Shown here piece by piece: positions 1 to 10,450 of a DNA stretch of 64,000 nt. Origin of the DNA: Actinostola sp. cb2023 (lineage: Eukaryota > Cnidaria > Anthozoa > Actiniaria > Actinostolidae); NCBI GenBank assembly GCA_033675265.1, contig JAUJYZ010000119.1, positions 62,001-126,000 on the forward strand, read 5' to 3'. The notes below the pieces were generated by a model, which ran no database searches, was not told where the DNA came from, and saw only the letters and a program-made list of their open reading frames with translations. The translations under genes were made by a program, and so were the position numbers. The first letter of the stretch is position 1; each line of letters opens with the position of its first letter.

Positions 1-83
1 AGCTGATTAGATCTTTTACAGATCCTACGTATACCTACAGCATTTTCGTTCGCGGTTCCTTCTTTTCTAGTTTAATAAATTAA

Positions 84-720
84 GGCCTGGCCCCTCTTAG
101 CTAATTAACATAAAATCAGTATTTTTTTCAGTATTTGGAGGAATATTCCACCGTTCAAGCTAAAACTTGACCAGATGTTCCACTTCCAAGATTTCTTGAA
201 ACTTTCGTATTCATGAAGCCTTAGGGTGTGTCACGTGACAAAGCACTTGGTCAAGAACTTCAGAAAAATTCAGTTGAAAATGGGCCGTATAGAAACTGTT
301 TGCAGAATAATGAATAACATGTTATCAGATGACATCCATAGTGGTCTTTGAGATTCTGCCTGGAATGGTTGTCCCCCGTAGTCTGTTAAGGACATAATTT
401 ACAAAACAGGTCACCTGACCAAATCAAAAATTAACATTTATTTTATTTTCTCTTTACTCAGTAATAGTGTGGACATCCATTCCAGACGGTTTCAATCAAA
501 TCAAACCAAATCAAAAATTAACATTTATTTTATTTTCTCTTTACTCAGTAATAGTGTGGACATCCATTCCAGACGGTTTCTTGTTCATCTGCTTATTATT
601 GATAATGATAACTCAAAAATGGCTGCTAATAAGAGTGCGGATAAAGCCGGCCCACGCATTTTGAAATTTGTGTTTTTCTGCCTTAAAGGTCACGTGACTA
701 CTAGAAGTCGACGGTAAACA
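84..720. mobile_element. TTAA-flanked MITE-like element, GGCCTG family, copy 1 (right end unclear)
   Basis: A TTAA is followed at 84 by GGCCTGGC and an AT-rich interior with CACGTGAC-type palindromes near 235 and 690. The same start and interior words recur in two better preserved copies at 49947-50607 and 50828-51490. No clean right terminus is visible, so this copy is probably truncated or rearranged. It holds an internal direct duplication of about 75 bp (418-493 and 505-580, period 87 bp). Short reading frames inside it come only from this duplication. Bases 1-83 show nothing recognisable. Confidence 0.5.
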
Positions 721-862
721 GCCTAAAATGTTTGAGAATAACAATACCAAGTGTACAGACAATGGAAAACCGCTTGCGATTTGTTAAGTAGAATGAAACT
801 TTGACACCGTGTTGAAACGGCACTTAAATTTACTCCAATTCATACTAAACTGAATCTCTGTA

Positions 863-1537
863 TTTATATATAATCGGGCAATTTTGGTTCGATTCGGCGA
901 AATATCAGGGCGAGTTAGGTCGAGCCATGGCGGTTCGTATTTTGGCGAGACGTATTCGAGCCAAAATACCCATGGCAAGACCTTATTTATTTATCATCCC
1001 ACTGTTTTCGCCAAAATGAAAGAATTTCACTAAAAACATCGAGGACGATCTTTTCAAAATACAAACTTATTAGCATATTGTCGGCACGCGTCCGTGAGTT
1101 TGAGAAGTGGCGGGAAAAGTTCAATCGTTCGCAGTTTTGTTCAAAACGTTTATTTATCTTTTGAATGAAACATATTTTCCCTTAAAATGACCAGAAGTAT
1201 TAATATAAAAATACAATGGTTTCTTATTTAGAACCACATTTTAACCAACTGTCCGTGATATATGATATCAGGACACTAGAGTGTCCTGATACCGTAGAAT
1301 ATCAGGACAGTAGAGTGTCTTGATACGGGAGAATTCTCGATTGTGATTGGTTGAAACAAATATTGGGGATGATAAATAAATAATCGGGCAATTTTGGTTC
1401 GATTCGGCGAAATATCAGGCGGACTCGTTAGGTCTTGATATTTTCGACTACGTCTCGCCAAAATACGAACCATGGCTCGACCTAACTCGCCCTGATATTT
1501 CGCCGAATCGAACCAAAATTGCCCGATTATATATAAA
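863..1537. mobile_element. Foldback element with about 90-bp inverted arms
   Basis: The arm at 863-955 reads TTTATATATAATCGGGCAAT onward and its reverse complement ends at 1537. A third, partial copy of the arm at 1379-1430 lies directly before the right arm, so 1379-1537 is itself a near-perfect hairpin. The interior has a second short palindrome at 1264-1330, built from two copies of ATCAGGACA and GTGTCCTGAT words. It has no coding capacity and is typical of non-autonomous TIR elements. Bases 1538-1984, upstream of the GPCR gene, hold nothing I can name. Confidence 0.7.
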
Positions 1538-1984
1538 TATTCCCCATAAAATGCTAAAAAACAGGTGGGCGTTTGAACAGCAAAGTGGCGTACTTAACTT
1601 TACTGACGTTTCGAGCCTTAGCCCTTCGGAGTAAGAGGTGTAGAGGTATTAGAATATGAATAAAGATAAAGGCAGCTGCGGACAGTTGATATTTAAATTT
1701 TCGAGTATTGCTTAGTATGACACCATTCTCTCTCTCTTTCTCTCACTGTATCACGATTCGGATAAATTAGATACTTGTTTTATTTTGTGAAGAAGGCGAT
1801 ACTGCAAAGTACGTTATCACAGCGTTGAGAAAAAACATATTCGTCGCGCATTGCATTGTCACATGCAACCAGCGTGCAACTTAGTTGACAACACTTTGTG
1901 ATATGGCATCTTAAATTTGTGTAGAATATATTATCGCCTAGAGTATTTTAAAAGTGGCTTTCATTAGACGGCTGCATAACGTAC

Positions 1985-3187
1985 ATGACTAGTTTACTGT
2001 GTGTACCCTTTAAAGAACCAGCAAGGACAGCAGAAAATCTGAACTTCACAACCATGAACAAGTCAGTCGTATACGAATCTACAAACTCCACTCATGGCGT
2101 GCGATCCAAAGAGTCTGAGATATCACTAACTCTTAAAGTGATGGCCATCTTACTGGTCGGTGGGTTTGGTATTTTTGGCAACATCTTTGTCATCGTACTC
2201 GCTGTGAAATACACTGTGTGGAAAAACCTACATTACTTGATCATCAACATGGCCGTGGCAGATTCGTTTGTCGTTCTGATGAATGTACTTTTTGGGACAC
2301 TGGGGCTGTTTCGTTACAACATCTGGTACTATGTAAAAGGTTTTCAGTGGGGAGATATCCTTTGCAAATCATTGCCATTTTTCTGTGACGTTTCTATCTA
2401 CGAATCTTTGGGAACTCTTTTACTAATTGCTATAGAACGATTCAGAGTAACCAGGATGACGCTACAGAGATCACGACCATACTCACTTAAACAACGTGTA
2501 GCAGTACTCGCTTGCTTATGGTTGATTCCCATGACACTGGCAGCACACCATTTGTGTTTTCGTAGACTAGTAGAATCCACTTTTCATCGACGCAGTAAAT
2601 GGATCTGTTGGTACAGTTCGACCATGCGCACACCTGTAATGTACTGGGTAATCATCCAAAAGTCATTGATCATCACTTCATTGTGTATCATCTTCGTACT
2701 AAGTACCTTAACGTTACGAAGACTGTCAAAGCCACAAGCGATTGTTGCCAATCTTCCTGAAGCACAAAGGCGAGGACGACGACAACGATCTGCAAGCGCT
2801 ATGAGAATGGTGCTGTGTTCCTTGCTGCTTTACTCGTGTTGTTACCTGCCACATTTCATCTTAGATATTATTGCTTTTAGATACCAACACGAAACAAACT
2901 TTTCCGTTAACAATAAGGTTTACTTGCTGATCTATTTTCTCCCACTCGTCAACTCTTGCTTCAGTCCCTGTATCTACATTGTTTTCTTGTCTGACTTTCG
3001 ACAAGCAGCAAAGAGATTAGTGTGCAGAAGAACAACCAACCGAAGCGCCAACACAACTTCAGTACAGCCACAATCAGTGCAAGCAACATACACATGCAAT
3101 ACTGGATCAGAAACTAATAGGGGGAAGAAGAAACTCCAAAGAATCCAACCAAACTACAGCGATATAAATGGACGCAAGGTATCATGA
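1985..3187 (+). CDS. Class A (rhodopsin-like) G protein-coupled receptor, intronless, ligand unknown
   Basis: A 400-residue seven-helix membrane receptor. Visible landmarks are three N-glycosylation sequons in the N-terminus (N20, N25, N34), the TM1 GN pair at 65-66, NMAVAD in TM2 (88-93), C127 at the top of TM3 with C208 in extracellular loop 2 for the conserved disulfide, and W179 in TM4. Two signature motifs are altered: DRY is ERF (151-153), and NPxxY is replaced by NSCFSPCIY (323-331). TM6 lacks the usual tryptophan and reads CCYLP (285-289). An Arg-rich third cytoplasmic loop (262-275) and a 60-residue tail follow. The start at 1985 gives the full frame; M24 at 2054 is an alternative. 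Intronless receptors are common in cnidarians and other invertebrates. The ligand cannot be read from the sequence; glycoprotein-hormone-like, peptide and amine groups are all possible. Confidence 0.88.
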   Translation: MTSLLCVPFKEPARTAENLNFTTMNKSVVYESTNSTHGVRSKESEISLTLKVMAILLVGGFGIFGNIFVIVLAVKYTVWKNLHYLIINMAVADSFVVLMNVLFGTLGLFRYNIWYYVKGFQWGDILCKSLPFFCDVSIYESLGTLLLIAIERFRVTRMTLQRSRPYSLKQRVAVLACLWLIPMTLAAHHLCFRRLVESTFHRRSKWICWYSSTMRTPVMYWVIIQKSLIITSLCIIFVLSTLTLRRLSKPQAIVANLPEAQRRGRRQRSASAMRMVLCSLLLYSCCYLPHFILDIIAFRYQHETNFSVNNKVYLLIYFLPLVNSCFSPCIYIVFLSDFRQAAKRLVCRRTTNRSANTTSVQPQSVQATYTCNTGSETNRGKKKLQRIQPNYSDINGRKVS

Positions 3188-3419
3188 TGATGTGTCGTTT
3201 AGTAATCAGTTTATATATCGCATTTTCATAGGTCGATGGGAGACGCCGCCTTATTTATTATGCATCCGGCTCTCTTTTAGAAACAGAAAGACGGTATGCT
3301 GTTACCTGTTACCTATCTTCTACGCGAATATAAGAGGCGCATAAGGCCTCAAGACGGTATGCAGTGATAGAAAAACTGAGAAGCTTAAGCGGCAACATGG
3401 GCGTGCGAGAGGTTCGCTG

Positions 3420-4500
3420 AATATGTTCTTGGATTGTGTTTCTGCCTCGAGACAGATCATAGGACCCTTACAGCACTGTTCAACACAAATGAACTTTGTA
3501 AAATGCCAGCGCGCATTCAACTTGGGCTAATGAGGTTTGATATGCACGTGGTATATGTTCCAGGTAAACACCAACTAACTGCAGATACACTGTCTCGAGC
3601 GCAAGTCGGCAAACCAGAACAAGACAACAAAAGTCTTGTTGAGGAAGTGGAATGCTCCGCTACAAACCTAGTTGTCAGTCTCCCAGCTTCGCCGACCCGT
3701 TTGCAAGAACTTAGAGATGCACAGAAAGCAAATGCTGAGAGTATGCTGATAAGAAAATATCGTGTGCAAGGTTGGCCCACCTACATGCCACACCAACCAC
3801 TACAACGCCCATACTGGGAGGCGAAAGGTCACCTATAGCTATTGTCTGGTGGTCAGGTCTGTCAACAAGCATCGAAGACATGGCCACTAAGTGCACCACA
3901 TGCTCCATAATCAGGCCGGAGCAAAGAACCACTAATGCCCAGTTCCTTCCCATCACCTTCCTGGGCCGGGAACGGGAACGGCTTGGGAAGGATCTTTTTG
4001 ACTTCCAAGGTATAATACACGTGATTGTAGTTGATTACTATTCACGCTGGATCGAGATCAGGAAACTGGGCAGTCTAACATCTGAAAGTGTTATGAATGT
4101 GCTAAAGGTACTGTGTGCAACCTATGGAATATAAATACCCGAGTAATGTCTGATAATGGCCCACAGTTCAGTTCGAATATCTTCTGTAAGTTCTCCAAAA
4201 CGTTATATGGATTTGTTCATCAGTGTCACGAGTTCACGGAGGTATCCATGCACAGGCCAACGGCGGGCGAGGCCGAACGAGAGCGGTTCGTACGGCGAAA
4301 GAGATATTGAAGAAGAACACTAACCCTTACCTTGCATTTCTTTCCTACCGTTCTACGCCCTTGCAAAATGGCCTTTCACTATAAGTGAATTACTAGCTTA
4401 TATGGGACGTAGGCTGAAAATGCAGTTACCTGTCCTCCCAAGTATACTGAAACCCAGAGTTACATCCACTGGCCATGGAGAGAGCTGAAAGGAACAGTTG
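3420..4500 (+). pseudogene. Decayed Ty3/gypsy retrotransposon pol fragment (RNase H end to integrase)
   Basis: Three overlapping frames carry consecutive pieces of a Ty3/gypsy polyprotein. At 3434-3838 there is the end of RNase H (TDHRTL) and the characteristic connection region (FDMHVVYVPGKHQLTADTLS). At 3772-4134 and 4113-4310 come a zinc-finger remnant with C-x2-C, then integrase-core words (VIVVDYYSRW, VMSDNGPQFS). The frame changes at about 3840 and about 4120, and the region of the third catalytic residue is degraded. No LTRs, gag or reverse transcriptase are visible. This is an old fragment, not an active element. Bases 3188-3419, between the GPCR stop and this fragment, show nothing recognisable. 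Confidence 0.85.
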
Positions 4501-4555
4501 TACGGAACCACTTACCAGAAACAAAGCTTCGACAACACTGACATAAAACAAAGGA

Positions 4556-5990
4556 GCTTCCTGATGATGAAGAAGGAAGAAGAGGAGAAGGAGTAGAAAC
4601 AGAAGAAGTAGAAGAAGAAGACAAAGAAGACGAAGAAGAAGAAGAAGGAGAAGAAGAAGAAGAAAGAGAAGAAGAAGAAGAAGAAGAAGAAGAAGAAGAT
4701 GATGATGGCGTAATTATGAAGAAGTAGTAGAAGAAGATGATGATGATGAATCAAGAAGAAGAAGAAGAAGAGGAGAAGGAAGAGGAGAAAGAAGAGGAGG
4801 ATGAGGAGAAGGAGGAGAAGATGAGGAGGATCGGGAGGAAAAGGAGAGGAGGAAAAGGAGAGGTGGAAAAGGAGAGGAGGAAAAGGAGAGGTGGAAAAGG
4901 AGAGGAGTAAAAGGAGAGGAGGAAAAGGAGAGGTGGAAAAGGAGAGGAAGAAAAGGAGAGGAGGAAAAGGAGAGGAGGAAAAGGAGAGGTGGAAAAGGAG
5001 AGGAGGAAAAGGAGAGGAGGAAAAGGAGAGGAGGAAAAGGAGAGGAGGAAAAGGAGAGGAGGAAAAGGAGAGATGGAAAAGGAGAGGGGGAAAAGGGAGG
5101 AGGAAAAGGACAGGAGGAAAAGGACAGGAGGAAAAGGAGAGGAGAAAAAGGAGAGGAGGAAAAGGAGAGGAGGAAAAGGAGAGGAGGAAAAGGAGAGGAG
5201 GAAAAGGAGAGGAGGAAAAGGAGAGGAGGAAAAGGAAAGGAGGAAAAGGAGAGGAGGAAAAGGAGAGGTGGGAAAGGAGAGGAGGAAAAGGAGAGTAGGA
5301 AAAGGAGTGCAGGATAAGGAGAGGAAGAAAAGGAGAGGAGAAAAAGGAGAGGAGGAAAAGGAGAGGAGGAATAGGAGAGGAGGAAAAGAAGAGGAGGAAA
5401 AGGAGAGGAGGAAAAGGAGACGACGAAAAGGAGAGGAGGAAAAGGAGAGGAGGAAAAGGAGAAGGAAAAGGAGAAGGAGAAGGAGAAGGAGAAGGAGAAG
5501 GAGAAGGAGAAGGAGAAGGAGAAGGAGAAGGAGAAGGAGAAGGAGAAGGAGAAGGAGAAGGAGAAGGAGAAGGAGAAGGAGAAGGAGAAGGAGAAGGAGG
5601 AGAAGGAGAAGGAGAAGGAGAAGGAGAAGGAGAAGGAGAAGAGAGAAGGAGAAGGAGAAGGAGAAGGAGAAGGAGAAGGAGAAGGAGAAGGAGAAGGAGA
5701 AGGAGAAGGAGAAGGAGAAGGAGAAGGAGAAGGAGGAAGGAGAAGAGGAGGAGGAGGAGGAGGAGGAGGAAGGAGAAGGAGGAGGAGGAGGAGGAGGAGG
5801 AGGAGGAGCAGGAGGAGGAGGAGGAGGAGCAGGAGGAGGAGGAGGAGGAGGAGGAGGAGGAGAAGGAGGAGGAGGAGGAGGAGGAGGAGAAGGAGAAGGA
5901 GAAGGAGAAGGAAAAGGAGAAGGAGAAGGAGAAGGAAAAGGAGAAGGAGAAGGAGAAGGAGTAGGAGAAGGAGAAGGAGTAGAATTGAAT
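4556..5990. repeat. 1.4-kb purine-only GAA/GGA repeat tract
   Basis: An almost pure A+G tract on the + strand, starting as (GAAGAA)n, becoming a minisatellite of GGAGGAAAAGGAGA-type units (about 4850-5460), then (GGAGAA)n (about 5460-5740) and (GGAGGA)n (about 5740-5890). Interruptions by C or T are rare. Long Glu/Lys/Arg/Gly frames through it are repeat artefacts. Polypurine-polypyrimidine DNA of this length can form intramolecular triplexes. Bases 4500-4555 and 5991-6284 hold nothing recognisable. Confidence 0.95.
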
Positions 5991-6284
5991 GTTAATTCAG
6001 GGCCACCGGAGGGGTGGTCGGTGACCGTTACGGTAGGGCCGTTACATAGAGGTGGTTCGTTAGTAGTTCGATGACCACGAACAATAATGGCTTCAGGTTG
6101 AGATTGGTAGACAACAAACAGTAAATGTAATAACAGTACGTCTTTGTAAAATACTCAACAACAAACGTGTTAGTTTACAGCATGCAATAGAGATGATAGA
6201 TAATTAATATAATTATTATGTAAACGTATAAAATAAAAGTAAAAAGGCATCATTCTATTTACAAATGTTAAATCGTGCAATTCT

Positions 6285-6935
6285 TCCTTGACAAGTTTTC
6301 CTTGACAAGGAAAAATTGACAATTTTTTGTCATCTACACGAGCAAGTTTTCATTGACAAGGAAAAATTGACAATTTTTTATCATCTACACGAGCAAGTTT
6401 TACTTGACAAGGAAAAATTGACAATTTTTTGTCATCTACACGAGCAAGTTTTCCTTGACAAGGAAAAATTGACAATTTTTTGTCATCTACACGAGCAAGT
6501 TTTCCTTGACAAGGAAAAATTGGCGATGTTTTTGTCGTCTACACGAGCAAGTTTTACTTGACAAGGAAAAATTGACAATTTTTTGTCATCTACACGAACA
6601 AGTTTTCCTTGACAAGGAAAAATTGACAATTTTTTGTCATCTACACGAGCAAGTTTTCCTTGACAAGGAAAAATTGACCATTTTTTGTCATCTACACGAG
6701 CAAGTCTTCCTTGTCAAGGAAAAAATCATCTACACGAGCAAGTTTTACTTGACAAGGAAAAATTGGCGATGTTTTTGTCGTCTACATGAGCAAGTTTTCC
6801 TTGACAAGGAAAAAATCATCTACACGAGCAAGTTTTACTTGACAAGGAAAAATTGGCGATGTTTTTGTCGTCTACATGAGCATGCGCAAATCTTCCTTAT
6901 CAAGGAAAACTTGTCAAGGAAAATTTGCTCGTGTA
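6285..6935. repeat. 54-bp tandem array with palindromic units and an inverted last unit
   Basis: About 12 units of roughly 54 bp, each containing TTGACAAGGAAAAATTGAC and CATCTACACGAGCAAG. Some units are shortened by loss of the middle part (about 6720 and 6810). Because 54 is a multiple of three, the array reads as an open frame with an 18-residue repeat; nothing suggests a real protein. At the right end (6895-6937) the unit words appear in reverse complement (CTTGTCAAGG, GCTCGTGTAG), so the array ends in a hairpin. This suggests expansion inside a foldback element. Confidence 0.9.
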
Positions 6936-6937
6936 GC

Positions 6938-7626
6938 TAGATGCGGCCGGATACTGATGTCTCTTCTCAAGCATTTATATCGATAGAGAAATAATACAAC
7001 TGGGCATGCCGGGGAAAACATTACATCCAAGCTAAAAGGGTCTATATAATTAGAATGGCTATTGCTACCGAAAAGCAGGTGGAACAGGATATGAAGAAGT
7101 TTTGACCAGTAAATCGACAGGAAAAACTAAAAAGGTGAACCATAGTTATTTCAGTGGAATTTGAGAATAAAAACAATATTATTTCTTATCAGTTACCTAA
7201 AAAAATGAAGTGCTTCTGATTTCAGACGCTCTGTAAACACTTTGTGCACAAAATTATATATAGGAAATACAGCAGGTTTTTACTGGTTCATCATCCGCAA
7301 TGACATCCGGGATCAAAATGGCTTCCCCGACCCAGGCCTCATTCTCCAGGCCATATTGGAAATACCGGGTTTTAATCAAAACAAACGGAAAACGATAAAT
7401 ATATATAATTATTCCTTTAACCGACATTTAACCAATTTTAAGAAAAATGTGTAAGATAAATTATAAAATAACTACTATGATATAACGCGCGCTCTGATTG
7501 GCCAAAGGATGCGTATTCTTCGTGCTTTACGAGAGCACACAGCACGCGGGCGCAGATATTCGGCAAACTATTTTGTAACGAACAAAATTGAAAACTTGCC
7601 TTAGAATCATAATTGTATTTTATAAA
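6938..7626. other. Intergenic stretch, nothing recognised
   Basis: AT-rich sequence without a credible exon, RNA gene or repeat pair that I can see. The small frame at 7242-7454 has no recognisable motif. Confidence 0.5.
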
Positions 7627-7784
7627 AGAAATAGAAAACTTCTGTGGTATGTGCAGATTTATAGCACTTGGGGACTGATCAGAACACTCGAGAAGTGTCG
7701 AATCTTAACACTTCTCTCGTGTTCTGATCAGTCCCCACGTGCTATAAATCTGCACATAGCACGCGCGCTCGTTTTCTATTTCTT
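7627..7784. mobile_element. Compact hairpin element (about 75-bp arms)
   Basis: AAGAAATAGAAAAC at 7627 pairs with GTTTTCTATTTCTT ending at 7784. The inner parts, including GTGCAGATTTATAGCAC and GGGGACTGATCAGAACAC, pair nearly perfectly around a loop near 7705-7712. The structure is close to a full-length palindrome, as in hairpin MITEs. Bases 7785-8084 hold nothing I recognise. Confidence 0.75.
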
Positions 7785-8084
7785 CAATATATTGAATAAT
7801 ATTTCAGAAAAATGTTATGTCGTTAGGAGTTTAATTGAAATTGAAATTAAACATAAGTTCGGTTAAAAATTGTTAATTAATTCTAGTCGATCAAAACATC
7901 GATTGAAGTTTACTGCAGAAATAATACAAAGTTGCATTTGCCAGTAAAAATACAGGTAAATTCCAACACGCAAATAGTAAGTCATATGTTCATCCGAGCC
8001 ATTGCTTCAAGTGAAGATTGGATATGCTCTACCGAAAAACGCTGTCGTTTCCGTGGATGTTTTTGTCCGTTCAGCTTTCCGACA

Positions 8085-8345
8085 GTGTGCACATAGAACA
8101 TAGAAGCTGAGACCGCTAGGATGTATGGGTAATCGATAAATCAGCTAAGTTTTATGTAGTCAGAGGAAAATGTTGGTGTTTATCGAAAGAAATGATCTCT
8201 CTAAGCAAAATTCGACACATATTCGGGAAATAAATTACGAATAAGCGACGTCATTTGACTCATTTACCGCTTTCCTAGGTATCCCTTGCGGTCTTAGCTT
8301 CTATGTGCGATGATTTTGAACCCCACAACGATTCTTCAATTTAGG
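8085..8345. mobile_element. MITE of the CGTTGTCGGGTT family (diverged copy)
   Basis: Inverted words CATAGAAGCTGAGACCGC (left) and GCGGTCTTAGCTTCTATG (right) flank an unrelated core. The right end reads GATTTTGAACCCCACAACGA, matching the termini of the copies at 12357-12584 and 63456-63725. The left terminus is degraded. Confidence 0.65.
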
Positions 8346-8348
8346 GTA

Positions 8349-8785
8349 CAGTAAAAAACCCGCATAAAAGAACCCCTATTTTTCCAAGTCAGGCTGAAAT
8401 GGTTCTTATATATTGGGTGTCTAGTGAGAAATCAGGCTGAGTAGGTTCTTAACAGGTTCTTATTTACAGGGCAAAAAAAAAAAAAAATTGTTCATGATAC
8501 AGTATGGTGTATTTCCTTACAATTTGTTTTAATTAGTGAACTATTGACCCTGAAAGGTCTAATATACACACTAAACATTAACAACCCAACTGTATAGTAA
8601 ATATAATATTTCTGCATATTTGGCACCGACTGTATACCTGTGTGTTCTGAGCTTTAGTCATTTTTCACATAAGAACCTGCTTCATTTGTCAGGCTGAACT
8701 GGTTCTTATATATTGGGTGCTTAATTGGCTAAATTTCAGCCTGGAGGTTCTTAATCCGCAGTTTCTTATATGCGGGTTTTTACTG
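8349..8785. mobile_element. TA-flanked MITE with CAGTAAAAACCCGCAT termini (pogo/Tigger-like)
   Basis: The element is bounded by TA on both sides. It begins CAGTAAAAAACCCGCATA and ends TATGCGGGTTTTTACTG. Subterminal inverted words (GGTTCTTATATATTGGGTG) repeat inside each half. The TA duplication and CAGT ends are characteristic of Tc1/mariner superfamily (pogo-type) non-autonomous elements. It has no coding sequence. Confidence 0.8.
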
Positions 8786-10450
8786 TATTCTTCGTTTGCA
8801 ACCACGTGGTATTTGGCGGATTACGGGTCGTTCGAAATATCATAGCCTTTGCCAAATAAAATAAAAACCTTATGAGCTTGTAGAGCTAGCAAAATAACAA
8901 ATCTGGGCCAAATTTTGGAGCACTAGAGCATTTTACCGCGTTCAAATATTTATGTAGTTTTCTCATAACAAGGAAGTTGAATTTAAAATGTTTTCATAGA
9001 GTTCAAATACTTAAAATAAACAACAACGAGATATTGATTGATTAGGCTGGATTACTGTCGGGCATTCTTTCTCCAAATGAAAGTATATTGATGATTTAGA
9101 TTATAAAAGTCAAATCTAGAGTGCAGAAGCTATACAAACTCGTAAAGCAAAAACAAAAGTCAATATTTCAGTCAATTTTGATAAACTTTTTTTTCGTTCC
9201 TTTTTTACTATTTCCATATAGTATTGGTCGAGTTCACATTTAGATGCAATTACTCATAAATCCTAAAAACTTTGTGATTGATTCACTCGAGTAGTGTCTG
9301 CACTCTAACTATCATCATTTATTGACATTAAAATGTCAATAAATGATGAATCATTTGAATTTTCATTTTGGCTTCCAGTACTGAAAAATACTACTCCAAT
9401 ATAAGATGTGAAAACACTCATTTTGAGAAAGGGAAGAATTACTGAATGGCCAAGATATCTCCTAAGAGACGGCCGGCTCTGAGATTGAAATTTAAGCTGT
9501 AAATGTGTTTTATAATATATGTTTTACAATTCCACAATCAGCAATCAATTTTTCACACACGATTAATAAAATCCCAATTTCCTGACTTTTATGAAGAACA
9601 ACATGAATTTTGTGATAATCAGTTAGTTTCAAAAGAACTGTTCGCAGCACTGATTTATTTACTTTGATCTTTGAGAAGCCTGCTGCTTTCTGTCCACAAA
9701 GCATATTTGAAAGAAAGAAAGTACAATATAATTAAAACGACGACACAAATTTAAGATTGTTTGAATAAATTTCAGCGCGTTCACACTATAATTACACATC
9801 GTGATAATCGCCGAGTACTTCGCTTCCCACCAATTCATTACAACCTGTAAACGAATGAGACTAGTCTATTGTTACTTCTAGCTGGAGTAATTGCCGTCCA
9901 ATTTGTTCAGTTACATGTGATTGATGCTTGAGGACCAAAAACTAAGTGTGTGAAGTATTGTGGAAGGACTAAATGCACATAAAGACTGTAACACATCCTC
10001 AGCGATCGTCAATCACAATTTGTGGCTTTTTGAGGCATTCTACGAGAACCGGCCGGCGTTGCTTGGTAATATAAATCACCTCGAGAGTGAGAAAAGTCGT
10101 TCAATTTTGACGTGTTCCAAGCCAAGGTTAAAAGACTATACAATGGTATTGCTAGGGAGATAACTAACTAACTGTAATGAAACACACCAAAGAAAGACAA
10201 TTATTTGAAGATTTGGAGGCAATTTGTACAAGTAACAATTGCGGTCAGTGTTGTACTCATTGTTTCTCTGAATAGGATAAAGCAAGGTGTTCCATGCATG
10301 CATAACAAGAGAAATCTGGTGCTAGGACATAAAAGCACAGTAGATGAAGAAAACTAAAGGTACGACCAAACCTATTCACCAAGAAAAAATAATTTGAACA
10401 CCAAAACTTAAAGGCAACCAGAGGAAAAACCGAGATTTTTTCGAGACAAA
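8786..10450. other. Intergenic region upstream of the second GPCR, with one perfect hairpin
   Basis: Mostly AT-rich single-copy-looking sequence. At 9312-9349 there is a perfect inverted repeat with 18-bp arms (TCATCATTTATTGACATT) and a 2-base loop. Small frames such as 9960-10163 have no family resemblance. The last part presumably contains the GPCR promoter and 5' UTR; no clear TATA box or initiator could be assigned. Confidence 0.5.

Noticed and set aside
4891..6074. Long Glu/Lys/Arg/Gly open frames
   Set aside because: They follow the purine repeat exactly and change residue content with each repeat type. No start context, no complexity.
6316..6940. Open frames with an 18-residue repeat (EKLTIFCHLHEQVF type)
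   Set aside because: The unit is 54 bp, so any frame without a stop stays open. The array is palindromic and intergenic; a leucine- or histidine-rich repeat protein is not supported.
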